Shown in pieces: positions 11,758 through 22,741 of a DNA stretch of 64,000 bases. Position 1 is the first letter of the stretch, and the number at the start of each line of letters is the position of its first letter. The position numbers were made by a program, and so were the translations under genes. The notes beneath the pieces are model-generated. The model was given only the letters and a program-made list of their open reading frames with translations, searched no databases and was not told the origin of the DNA. Source of the DNA: Favolaschia claudopus (lineage: Eukaryota; Basidiomycota; Agaricomycetes; Agaricales; Mycenaceae); contig JAWWNJ010000089.1 of assembly GCA_037176885.1 (NCBI GenBank), positions 558,001 through 622,000 on the forward strand, in the 5' to 3' direction.

Positions 11758-13079
11758 ACACTCATATGACATAATGACTATATCGCCAATAAAAGGTTTC
11801 TTCTATATAGTACCGCAAAACTGTAAAGCGAAGATTGCTTCAGATCCTGGTCCGGCTGCGGGGATACGCGTCAATGAAAACTAATGGTATGATCCTGACT
11901 TCACCTAAAAAACTCACTTAACGGATCAGGATCTAAATGAGTATCACGGTTCAAAAATCGAACCGGCAGGCATATCTATGTTCGGATGTTACTTCGTCCG
12001 AACAGAAGTACCGCGAACACAAGACCTCGTTCCACCGCTTACCCTCTGCGTCGGCAACATTTGGCATGACCCGCCTCTGTTGAGGATATGTGGTTCCGCG
12101 GTGGTATCTGAAGAACGCGGTCCTCGATGGAGGTGGATGCTTTGTTTTTCTTGCGATCCTTGGCAGCAGGGGGTGGGGGGTTTAATTGGTTGTTTCGAGC
12201 ACTGGTCTCCATGCGCCTGTGGATTTTCACCTGTCGTGAATCGTGAAACGGGATGTTTTTTCAGTGAATACAGTGATTTTTTACCCGCATGATCGAGTCG
12301 GTACTTCAACTCTATACCCCAGGCTTGGCATGCTCCGCTTACAGTCGCCCTGAGTCCGAGTTAGCTTCCGAGCCTCAGCGCCGACACTGTGTTTAACGGA
12401 TTCATTGCGGAGGGAAAAGCGCGGGTGCGCAGCAGGTTACTTGAGAGTTCATAGCCAGCACTCGACAACGCTCGTTTACGCCAAGGCGGGACGACGGACA
12501 TCAACGCAGAAAACAAGGAGAGTTGTGTTTACATGTATTGATTTCTGAGCTCATCAGGTTCCGACATGTTGCCTTCCGCCATCATCGACGATTCGTCTCC
12601 CGCTTTCTACTGGCCCAATCTGTGAAGCCGGCGCTCTTGAATCTCGCTACACATTCTTTGGTGCTCCGTTACGCACTCCGACGATCCTGAAGACTAGCTG
12701 GAGTCGGAAGAATGGGTTAGCGACTGGGCAGAATTTGTACCGTTATGGGTATGGGGCTTTGTTCGACCTTGGTGCGATTCTACGTTCGTCATTGAAGTTT
12801 CTATGTTGAATCTCCCTTGACCTTCCCCAGTTGCAATACCTGGCTCAGTGACACAAAACTCCGAAAACTACTTACTCAATCGAGTCGGAAATACGACGAC
12901 ACTTGCAACGAATACACTCGCCAACTCTCGTCTGGCCAGCACGTCTCTCAGCTCTCTCCCTCCTCAACGGACCCCAGTCCTTCTCAACTCTGCGCTTTCC
13001 TACACCTCGACGCACTCTGACGTTACGGCGGAGGATCAGCTCAAACGGATCTAGATATCTTTGCTGGATTTACGGTGCG
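11758..13079. other. Spacer between duplication copies A and B, no gene seen
   Basis: Short overlapping open frames only, the largest about 105 codons on both strands at about 11980-12310. No repeat ends or RNA motifs are recognised. Confidence 0.4.
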
Positions 13080-16000
13080 TATATCTACCCTCTCCAGCGC
13101 CTTCCATTTCTGACTCGATCAACTACCTTTTAATGCAGCCCCCGCGCCTACTCTGCCTGCCTATTCCATCCCTCCATCCACCAGCCTCCGCCAATGTTCT
13201 GGTCGTCCTCGAATTAATTTAGGGTTAGGGTTAGAAACTGCGTCGTCCCTACACCACCATTTTCCGACCTGTCTACGCCACCCACGACCCATCCACGCTC
13301 GGCAGACGATGGGAGAGCAGCTTACGCAACTGCTCCCCCCCACCGCTTCCGCCTAGCCCTCGTCGTCTTCGAGTTTGACGACGACTTTGTCAACACCTCT
13401 TGGAAGGCATGAATGATGATCCGTTTTGGCAAACTTGACTCGTCCTCCCCTGTCGTCCTCGAGACTCTCTGTATTCATTTGCGGTACCGCGCTCTCTGAC
13501 GACCTTACAACGCCCATACCTGCCAGCCTTCTTTATTCTCCTTCCCGACCAATACTTCGTCCTCCACAGACCCGCATCCCTATCATCGATTCTCTAACCC
13601 CGCTTCGCCCCCGCCATCCCAGCCATCCCCGACGTCAATTTTGTTGGCGCTAGCACAAGACCACGCAGCGTCCCCTCGCTCACTTGGTCGCGTCTTGACG
13701 CGTTTGGTCTTTCCCGACCTATCTTCCGGGACTTTCGTTCCACTACGAACAGGGATCAATGGGCCAATGCGTGTCGTCGACAACGTGCGAGGGAGGCATG
13801 ACGCGTTTGGGGTCGTGTCGTGCTATGGTGTTAACAGGGAGAGAGGTTGTCCGTGCGTCGGGACGAGGAGAACGAGAAAGAATCTGAAGGATGGATGCGG
13901 GGGATTGGAGGTGGAGAGTAGGCTTCGCGCCGCACGCAAACACAAGGGGCGGAGGAGAGAAAGCCGGAAGGAGACACGGTGGCGGAGGGAAGGGAAGGTA
14001 GCCGGCGAGGGGAAGATGGAGGTCGAGGAACTACCGCCCACGAGTGTCGATCTGCTCAAGGGAGGACTCGGAATTATGACACGGAATGAGGTGGAGGTAC
14101 GTATTGGCAAACACCCCGAGAGAGTCGTGCTGATGACTCGTTTTCTTTCTCTTAGACACTCTACTCGATTCGTTCTTTCAAGTCAGTCGTCTATGCGTCT
14201 CCCTCAGTCGATCATTGGCGTTTCAGACTCCGGCTGATAACGAAGATAGATACGCTCCACCGTGGGCTTGGCATCGTCATGTAAGTATCGGCGCCTCGAA
14301 ATGGCGACTCGGACATCTGTGACTCGCGTGAAGTTGGGCGCGCACGGTAAACGACTCAGCTTTGGCGATGCACGTACGTACCTATATTCATTCTTCTGCT
14401 TTGTACTTCGTTTATCGTGCTAACTTCTCCGATTCTAGCGTTCTGCCTCCGCCGCCACTCCCAGCCGCGATACTCGACATACGCCAAGTATCTCCCTTGG
14501 TCGACGCTTTGCGGGATCTTGCTTGATCGTGCCACTTCGTTCTCGTTGCCGGCGGGGTGATATTTAGGCCGCTGCTCGTCGGCTGCGCCCTCGCTATCCA
14601 TCGACGCCCCGCTTCCGCATCTTTCTCCCGCCACAACCTGCTCACCGCCGCGACCGTCTGCGTCTTGCGCTGATCCATCCCCATCGACACCTCTTCATCT
14701 CCATCGTTCTCGTGGCAGCACACGCCTTCCGGCTCCTCGCCCTCGTTTCATCGCGTCACCGTCATGTCGGGACGGCGACGGCGTGTCTCGCATCTATACG
14801 GTGGCTGCATAAGCGTAGGCGAGGGGGGTGCCGCTGCCTCTTTTCTTCTGCGGCGGCGGCGCATCACAAACGATGTGCTCGCGACGCAGCTAGCTGTTCG
14901 GCTCGGCGGCGTGTCTGGTGTGGAATGGCGGGATGGCGGGGGCGTCGGATTCAAGGGACGTGCAGGAGGAATAGAGCATAGAGTATGGAGGGGGAGGTCA
15001 GCCGTTCTCGTGGTGAATTGAGGCAGGAGACGTAGCCTGAGCGCGGTGTGCGGCTCTCGAAGGCGCGCTAAGGGGGAAGATGGATGGATTCTCTTCCAGC
15101 TAGATACACACCGAAAGTCTTTTTGTCTTTTGAAGACGGGGATACGAGTGTGGGTGTCCCCGCGCGATTCTTCCACATCGACGCGCGCCGTATCGCGTCT
15201 ACCATCGACCTCGCTATTCCCTCCTGCCTCTGGCACCTCCACCTCTTATGATCCACCCATGCAGCAACCTCCCCCGCTCTACATCATTCTCCCCTCCTTA
15301 GACTCTACCCACTCCTGCCCTCTCCACGCAGCCTCGACATCCGTCTCTTGCAACTAACGCGCTTTCGCCGCTCGCGCGAGCCCGTCTCGTCCCGTTTCGT
15401 CGCGGATGGGGCGGGGTACGCTTGGCTTTGACTCTTGGGAACGCAGGCTGGTAAGGAAGATGCGGGATGGGGTGCAGAGCGGTGGATGGAGTATACGGAG
15501 GAGGAGGACGGACAAGAGGAGGAGATACGACTCGGGGTGGATGCAGAGGAGGACGAGGAAGAACGTGCAGTGTGTAGATCAGGAGGAAGAGAAGGACATT
15601 CCGTTCAAGCGTCAGTTCCCCGAGTCATCTACGGCTTGATGTGTTTTGCTTACACTCCCATCAGGTCCCTGCCGTTTGTGAATTCGGTATTGGTGCACGG
15701 TGCTGGTGATCTAGGTTTTCGATGCGCCGGAGCTGAGGGTGGAGCGGTTGGTGGTCAGTAGGGGAGGAGTGGGGTAGAGGAAGGAGGCGGGGGATCACTT
15801 GGGCTTGGAAACCCAGCTAGATAAGGGGTATACGGGGATGTGGGGCTCGCCGGAGGGGAGGTAGGACGGGGTATCAAAGGCGCGTCGGGGTGGATCTCGG
15901 ATGCGGAGGAGGCGGGAGTAGGGGAATGGGATGGGATGGGTAGCTCGGGGTACGGAGAGAACCCTTGGCTCCTCACCTTTGTTTCGAGCGCAGGCGTATT

Positions 16001-16100
16001 CCGGGCTAGACTCACGCGTGCGCCATCGCCTGGACCCAGATGCCGGCGAATACCCTTTGGCTCAATATAGATTTCGATGTCGTGGATGAAGAGCTTTTGC
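13080..16100. repeat. GC-rich upstream block, copy B of the segmental duplication
   Basis: This is the counterpart of 1200-3509, continuing without interruption (about 16040) into the segment equal to 9003 onward. It therefore lacks the 5.5 kb insertion found in copy A. It carries the same doubled TTAGGG at 13220-13234. The open frames here (for example on both strands at 13640-14240 and 14750-15240) are low-complexity Arg/Pro/Ser-rich shadows. Confidence 0.65.
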
Positions 16101-16607
16101 GCAGCATGTAGCTGTACCTGCGGGTTTTCTTTCTTCCGACTCGGTATCTTCACTTCGGTGACCGGTGGCTCATGTCGTCTGGACAGGCAAATCTGTCCAC
16201 CTGGGCCGATGTTCTGAGCGAAGAACCAGTATCGTTTTCACTTCGGAAATTCTCCGGCATCTCTTTTCTACGATAATGACTCGTCACTCAAACCGTCGCA
16301 CGTGTAGGAATGGTCCCTATACGACGAAAATTTTGTTCATGCTTGCCACCTACCGCAGGCGAGACGGATGCGTACTGGTCTTGAAAAAAGTAGCTTTTTC
16401 GCGACATTCCACCCAAATTACGCCTCGTTAGGGATTGCTTCTGCAAGTGCCATCCCGGCCCATCCTAAAAATGGGTACCGATTCCCAGACTGTTCAATTC
16501 AAGGCTGTGGTCTGCGTTTGCAAAGCTGTGTAGGTGGCAAATGATATATTAAGCCTCTCGCATGCAGTGACTCCAAAGTATCTCCTCCCTATTCCCGTCG
16601 TTCGACC

Positions 16608-18961
16608 ATGCTCTCACTGCGCTTTCAAGAGTCGCCTCCCAGTCTCCTGAGTTACTGGTCGGATAACATGTCTGTTGGACCGAACCTACCCCTTCATACC
16701 CTTAGCAAGCCAGCAATACGGTATCTGTACCGATCACAGGTCAGGAATTATATCAAGACAAACGAGAACAACCCACTTTCGGAGGAAATGATGGAAATAT
16801 TCGAAAGCTATCTCAGGTATGTATCGCGGCCCTAGCAATCCTTTCTCTTACTTTGAGAATTACAGTTACAAATACATATCCTCCGCAACGAAGTGTATGA
16901 TCGTAGATCATCTATGTCGGAGGCTGGAATTATTGGAAGTTCACCGTTGTTTGAGCACAATGGAAATGGTCTTTCGGAGTTCGCACATTCTGGTGGAAGT
17001 TCTGGAGTCTCCGGACAGTAGTCCACTCCGTCCTTCGGTATCCACTTTACAGAACATCGCTTTCATCAAGTTGCAAGATTTGATTAAGACACCAAATTTC
17101 TTGGAGGCTTTGGAATATTTCTCGTAATCCCTGCATCCCGTGGTGTCAAACACTCTCTGACTGTCCCCAGCTTCACGTATCAACTCTGGCTTCCAACCGA
17201 TTATCGGGCTACAATGCTGCATAGCATTGAGGAGAGGGTCCGTCTCCTTGCTGATAACGACCTGCTTTCGATTATGAGCAGTGGTCTTTCACTCGTACTG
17301 AACATCCACGACTCTGCCCGAACTGCGGTGTTCGTGGCCATTTTTAAACGCGCATCAGCTGAAGATTTGTCTCCTGAGATACAGGATGTTACTCGGGACA
17401 TATTCACTTCCTACATAGGGTAAGGGGATATTCAGCTTGCATTCCCCATGAGCTCACCATGTCTGGTAGAAGTGGCCCCGACTTTTCTAGACAGCTGCTC
17501 GAAGTGATTGCATTAGCTGGATCCACTGACCAGACAAGGACTTCAATAATGAAGTCGCTCGCAGTTGACCAAGATCTCGTAACAAATCTTCTACAAAATG
17601 CTGCATGTATATATGAAGTGTGTGTGGCATTGGAGAAACTTGCTCAAACACAGGCCGCTTCAGCCATCATGTTAGACTTGAAGCTACATCTTTTTCTAGT
17701 CGAGATGATCTTGTAAGTACTGTGTAATATGTGGGTTGTGGAATCTGAAACTTGTTCAGAGATTCAACACCTGCCAGTTCTCACTGTGCAGCCATCCGGG
17801 TTCTCCAACAGATTTGCGCGTGGTCCAAAGGCGCCGAAGCTATTGTATCTGACAGTAACATTGTCAGCACCGCCAAGAAGCTTCTTGCGTCAAATGACAC
17901 CGCTGTCGAGGCGTGTCATTGGTTGGAGGCCATCGCACAGCACAAATCAACATTTCACGCAATTCTCTCTCCTGATCTCATTGAAGTGCTTTTTGCCCTT
18001 CTGAGGTGCGCATGTGTTTTTACCTGACTATTACTTGGCTGAAAAATATACCACAATTTATTTGGTTTAGTGATACAACCCCTACCATTTCTCAACAGGC
18101 AGCTTTCAAGAAGCTTCTTGGGTCAAACGACACCTCTGTCGAGGCGAGTCATTGGCTGGGGGCCATTGCACAGCACAAATCAACATATCACACAATTCCC
18201 TTTGCTGAGCTATTTGAACCTTTGTTTGACCTTTGGATCACGAGGTGCATGTTTATCATTACTGAACAACATGATTTATGTGCTCACCTGGAATTTGTTT
18301 TCAGGAATACAACCCCTGCCGTTTCCCCATGTGCAGCTCTCCGACTTTTTGAACGGATCTGTGTCTGGCCCAAAGGCGCCGAAGCTGTCGTTTCCAACAG
18401 TTACATGCTCCCAACAGCTGAAAAGCTTCTCGGGTCAAAGGACACCTCTGTTGAGGCATGTCATTGGCTGCAAGCCATTTCACAGCACAAATCAACATAT
18501 AATGCAATCCTCTCTACTGGCCTTATCAAAGCACTTTTTGCCCTTCTGAGGTGCGGATGTGTCATTACCTGACTAGACTGCTTATGGAACCCAGAATTCA
18601 TTTGGTTCAGTGATGCAACCCCTACCGCTTCTCAAACTGCAGCCCTTGGGGTTCTTCGCCAGATTTGTGATTGGTCCAAAGGCGCCAAAGCTGTTGTTTT
18701 TGAGCATGACATGCTGCACAATGTGCATACAACCAAGACCCTTTTCAGTTCGGATGACACCTTTGTCCCCCTATGTCTCTGGCTGCAGGCCATTGCACAG
18801 CACGAATCAACATATCATGCAATTCTCTCTGCTGGTCTTATCAAAGGGCTTTTTGCCCGTCTGAGGTGCGGATGTCTTCCTACCTGACTGGACTGTTTAT
18901 GAACCCCAGAATGATTTGATTCAGAGAAACAACATCTTCCATTTCTCAATGTGCAACCCGC
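16608..18961 (+). pseudogene. ARM-like repeat protein, paralogue B, 5' part (disrupted by retrotransposon)
   Basis: Exons by eye: 16608-16816, 16866-17123, 17171-17419, 17491-17712, 17760-18005, 18071-18244, 18305-18550, 18611-18865 and 18925-18961, where the ninth exon is cut by the 5' LTR. Exons 1-4 match paralogue A exon for exon. From exon 5 on, each exon encodes one copy of the 83-residue unit (GAEAVV..., HKSTYHAILS), flanked by phase-2 introns; exon 6 is a short version lacking about 24 residues in frame. Counting the part beyond the element, B has seven such units against two in A. Splice sites and frame are intact up to the insertion, so the gene was probably functional until recently. 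The LTR supplies stop codons and a polyadenylation region, so a truncated product is likely. Confidence 0.75.
18958..18961. repeat. 4-bp target-site duplication CCGC (left copy; right copy 37008-37011)
   Basis: CCGC precedes the 5' LTR and follows the 3' LTR. Removing the element and one CCGC gives a continuous ARM exon (37 + 437 = 474 nt, a multiple of three) whose protein aligns with sister units. Confidence 0.75.
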
Positions 18962-19862
18962 TGATACGCGTGGTCAATTTTGCGCGTATTTATCTAGCTT
19001 TTGTAGTGACTTGTGGCACAAATACCCATATTAGCTGCATGGCACTAAGGGCTTTACTCGACTATCAATAGGAAGTCAGTACTCCTGTTCATGGTGACTT
19101 GAAGGAGGATCAGAGCGAGCTCCGAGCTGCTGGTCGTAACGTTACTGGAGATAATCATAGAGGCCCGCGGCACACGGAGTAACCCAAGGTTTTGGGTGTT
19201 GCAAGAGTAACAGATGAAGACTGAGTTGAAGTGCAGTCTGGACTTGTAGTAAAGCAAGACGGAACGTCGGAGGAAGGCCCGCGGAGTATCCAAACGAAAG
19301 GTCTATGAGATACATAGACGCCGCGGACCTGCCGAAGACTTACAGACAAGTTGTCGCACCAATGTACCTTGAACATAAGGGTGCCGGACGTTGGATCAAC
19401 GGCAGGGTGATGCCTCAGATCTGGAACAGTGATTACGGACATCCATCATGTCACGGAGAATACTCCGCGGACTCGGCATGCACATCACGGAAGCACTTTC
19501 CTGTATGCCGCTGATGAGATAGTTTGACGCTGAAGCATAGGAATGTCTTAGACGGTGATCTGATGGTCTGGAAACAGAACTAGAGATCTAGAAAGGTCTA
19601 GACGGAGTGGAGCAACCATATGATTCAGAGGATCTACATGGATGCCGGGGAGACACGTCGGAGCGGAACAGTGATACACATCCGCGGATGACCAAGATAG
19701 TGATTCAACCGTGAGATGGTCAGAATAGATGACTTTTCATGGACGGATAGTGACGATTCAGAGCGGCAGACGGCTGCTAGACCTACGTATACCCAATCCC
19801 AACTCAATTGTTTCTGTATCTTGACTCAGATTTGTTTACATCATGTATTTTCTTGGCATTAG

Positions 19863-19870
19863 TATAAAAG
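19863..19870 (+). promoter_or_regulatory. TATA-like box 1 in LTR
   Basis: TATAAAAG lies mid-LTR. It could position a long-leader transcript; the box at 20346 is the alternative. The same sequence occurs at 36072-36079. Confidence 0.35.
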
Positions 19871-20345
19871 ACCATGTATTTCTCGTCGTTTGTCTAGTTC
19901 ATCGCGCGCAGGTCATTGACGGCGTTGGTGTACTCAGGCAGGGACGTAGAGGCATTTAAATTGGAGTTATCTGCTTGCTAGTTTTTGTCTTCATTAGGAA
20001 CGATTTGTTGAAGTTCAGACAAGTGTGAATTAAGACTTAAGTTTCTAGAAGCGTTCACCCGCGGAAACTTTGGACTGTGGAGTTTTGTCGTGGCATAGCC
20101 AACCCAGTAACTTTCCAAGGACTTGGCCCGTTTGAGCATTGCTCGCCCCCATTTACCAGTGTTGCGTTTGACTGGTCCACTTAACCCGCGGACTACTCAG
20201 AATCAGTTGAAGTGAAAGTGTGCTTAAGAGTGAACTAGTATCTCCCCAAGTTGAAGAGAGTAGACGATCTATCCGCGGACGCATCGTGTTCAGACTTGCC
20301 TGCACGTAACCTGACGGGATACGATTAGTACCTTGGAGCTTGTGC

Positions 20346-20354
20346 TATATAAAG
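20346..20354 (+). promoter_or_regulatory. TATA-like box 2 in LTR
   Basis: TATATAAAG lies 444 bp before the LTR end. It would place the genomic RNA start at about 20375-20385 and make the rest of the LTR R-U5. Repeated at 36555-36563. Confidence 0.45.
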
Positions 20355-20800
20355 GAGTGTCAAACGTACCTGAGAGCTTGGAAGTTCAGGTCTACAGTCG
20401 CAGTGGCACTGTAAGAAGTGTGTGTACGAGGCATTTCTAGCAATTGGCTGGTGTCTAATATATTCAATTCGCCCTGACTGTCGGAGTTCCTCCCAGTCTT
20501 GTATCCTAAAAACCGATATACCTTGTTCATTGGAAAGTCCGCGGACGGATTTCCTCTAAACTATAGTCAGTAAAGAACTTGTTTTGCGTCAGTTCAGACC
20601 AGTAGACGAAGTTGAACTACATCTGGATTTCGGATTGGACCCCACGAACTCAATAGGAAGCACTTGGTGTATCTTGTTGAGACATATATAAGTGTTGGAG
20701 TGTTGTGTGTGTTGGTTGAGTTGTTTGTGTGTTTTGTAGTGGATTAGTCCATTGCGCACTTTGCATCTCATATCGATATATTCAAGTGCAGCGTTTCATC

Positions 20801-20818
20801 TGGAGCCCACCGCGAGGG
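20801..20818 (+). other. Primer-binding site
   Basis: TGGAGCCCACCGCGAGGG starts two bases after the 5' LTR. TGG pairs with the CCA end of a tRNA, the usual minus-strand primer arrangement. The tRNA identity was not determined. Confidence 0.6.
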
Positions 20819-20842
20819 GTCCATTTGTCTCTTGGTTGTTGA

Positions 20843-22741
20843 AGCAAAACAAGTTGCTATAGTTTGGGAGAGTCTAGAAGAAGGACTTTCCGGGGAAAAG
20901 TTGAACCAGTCAACATTTCCGCCCCTCGAAAACGAAAGAGTTCGGGGAAGAGCAAACACCAGCGTAGCCCGTCTCCATTAAATACCGGAGCAGGTTCAAG
21001 GAGTTTGCTAGAGCAAGCCAGGGTTGCATTACAAGAACCCGCTCAAGCGTCGACTTCAAGGAGCAGTCTTATACCAGAGACAGTAAATTGGGGATCCTCG
21101 GCGTCTGGCAGAAAACCCCGTACGACCAAAAACTCCAGTACCGGACGGTCGTATAGTTCATCTCCTGTTCGCAGAAGAAGAAGAGCGAGTTCCGCGGAGG
21201 AATTAGACTTGACAGAAGCGTTTCCTTTCCAAGGACAGGCTATCCCTTCGGACGGCGAGCAGTCTGATCATTTGGATCAGAACCTTGAGGCTATTTCGAA
21301 CTCAGTAGCCAATCAAAACCCCCTACAACAAAACACTATGGCCCAGCATGTCGAACTAGATAAGACCAAGATTCCTGACTTGTTTGGGAGACATAACCTG
21401 AAGTTTGAAGATGACTCCGGGGATTTGCCCAAGTACTTGTCAGGGATTGAGGATCTGTTTGAAAAGCAGGGGAACATTAGTGATACAGCCAAAAAGTGGC
21501 TAGCGCAGCACTATGCGAACAGTAAGATCCAGAAAGAGTGGACTGCGTTGTCGTCCTATAAAACTGGAACTTATGAAGATTGGAAGACGGATGTGATTAA
21601 TTCGTATCCAGAAGTACGAGCAGTTGAGAAAGGCTCCCGCGCGGGATGGGCCTCCTGGCTTAAAGGCTGGAGGAATCGTCCTGTAAGACTTGGCGAAGAA
21701 AATAAGTTGTCGACTTTTATTCGCGAGTTCCGCGGACGCGCAGGAACCATGAACCAAGATAGGGAATGGTTATCTCAGAGAGAGTTGGCGAGAGATTTTC
21801 TTGAGGGTATTCACCCGACGTTCAGAGATGATCTCCGTTCAATTATCATAACCAAGTCTCCGACGGAGTTGGGCTCCTACCAGCGTGCCAAAAAGGAGTT
21901 TGAGACTGCAAATCCAGGCAAGGTGTTTAAGGCACCACAAACGCACCAGGATGATTTGTACGAGTGGACGGACTTTGAGGATATTTTGACGACTCTTATG
22001 AAGAACAACGACTCAATATTCTTTGGAGACACATCCGACGGAAGACGGAAAGCGACAGTGTTGTATGGCGCAGAAGAGGATGAAGGCGAGAAGTTGAAAG
22101 CTCGTCTTGATAGACTGGAGAAAGAGACTCAGGCGAGTCAAGAGCGCATCTCCAAGGATGTGAAGGATAATGTCGAACAAGCACTTGCTGGACATCTGGA
22201 TAAGTTCACCGCGGACCAGAAACAGATTATGTCCAAAATGCATGAGGCTTTGGAGAAAGGCACGTCCAACAATCCGGGGAGGTCTGGCGATAGATCTGAT
22301 TATAGAAGTCATAACACTGGTGACAAGCGTCCTAGAAGGGATGAGTGTTATTACTGTTGGGAGCTGTATCATTATATTGGGAACTGCAAGGAGCGTGCGA
22401 CGGACCTAGCGGGTGGAATTCTTTCCCTCTCCAAGGATGGGAAACTTCAGACCTTCGACGGGAAAAATATTCCTATTGAACCACGCAATAAAAGTCCGAT
22501 GACCAAAGCGCGCGACTATTACAGTCACCGAAATAATAGCTTCCTGCATGAGGATCATTTTGCTGTTTTCTTTACGTCGGCTGGTTCTACCGCGGCAGAC
22601 GCAGAGCAAAGTTCAACTCCGCGGGAGTCTCCTGGAAACACGGGAAAGTCCGAGCAGGATGAACAAATTGCTAGGCTCGAAAACAACCTTGGGGAACTTA
22701 GGCAACTAATTCTTCAAGGAGGACGGGATTTTACCCGGTGA
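20843..22741 (+). CDS. gag: Gag (capsid/nucleocapsid) with CCHC zinc knuckle
   Basis: The frame is open from 20843 to a TGA at 22739-22741. It has no ATG until 21338, which would give 467 residues. The 165 codons before that ATG are basic and Ser/Arg-rich and look like protein, so initiation may use a non-AUG codon or a leader spliced from the LTR (CTATAG and GTCTAG acceptor-like ends precede the frame). The central part is Trp-rich and helical (KKWLAQHYANSKIQKEW, then REFRGRAGTMNQDREWLS), as in fungal gypsy capsids. A coiled-coil-like segment (LKARLDRLEKETQ) precedes a zinc knuckle C-x2-C-x4-H-x4-C (CYYCWELYHYIGNC). It acts in particle assembly and RNA packaging. It overlaps pro, which is in the -1 frame. 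Confidence 0.85.
   Translation, partial: SKTSCYSLGESRRRTFRGKVEPVNISAPRKRKSSGKSKHQRSPSPLNTGAGSRSLLEQARVALQEPAQASTSRSSLIPETVNWGSSASGRKPRTTKNSSTGRSYSSSPVRRRRRASSAEELDLTEAFPFQGQAIPSDGEQSDHLDQNLEAISNSVANQNPLQQNTMAQHVELDKTKIPDLFGRHNLKFEDDSGDLPKYLSGIEDLFEKQGNISDTAKKWLAQHYANSKIQKEWTALSSYKTGTYEDWKTDVINSYPEVRAVEKGSRAGWASWLKGWRNRPVRLGEENKLSTFIREFRGRAGTMNQDREWLSQRELARDFLEGIHPTFRDDLRSIIITKSPTELGSYQRAKKEFETANPGKVFKAPQTHQDDLYEWTDFEDILTTLMKNNDSIFFGDTSDGRRKATVLYGAEEDEGEKLKARLDRLEKETQASQERISKDVKDNVEQALAGHLDKFTADQKQIMSKMHEALEKGTSNNPGRSGDRSDYRSHNTGDKRPRRDECYYCWELYHYIGNCKERATDLAGGILSLSKDGKLQTFDGKNIPIEPRNKSPMTKARDYYSHRNNSFLHEDHFAVFFTSAGSTAADAEQSSTPRESPGNTGKSEQDEQIARLENNLGELRQLILQGGRDFTR

Larger units (their letters stand above)
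18962..20798 (+). repeat. 5' LTR (1,837 bp)
   Basis: Begins TGATACGCGTGG and ends GCGTTTCA; an apparently identical copy lies at 35171-37007. It contains nine CCGCGG sites and two TATA-like boxes. Four short frames in it (60-95 codons) recur unchanged in the other LTR and are not considered genes. Confidence 0.95.

Noticed and set aside
11935..11985. GGTTC...GAACC hairpin as a tRNA T-arm
   Set aside because: No acceptor stem or D/anticodon arms can be placed around it.
13640..15761. Long Arg/Gly-rich frames in copy B
   Set aside because: Same reason; the reading frames are not conserved with copy A.
19054..20771. Four short frames in the LTR (60-95 codons), repeated at 35263-36980
   Set aside because: Both copies are identical only because the LTRs are. 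No coding features or start context.
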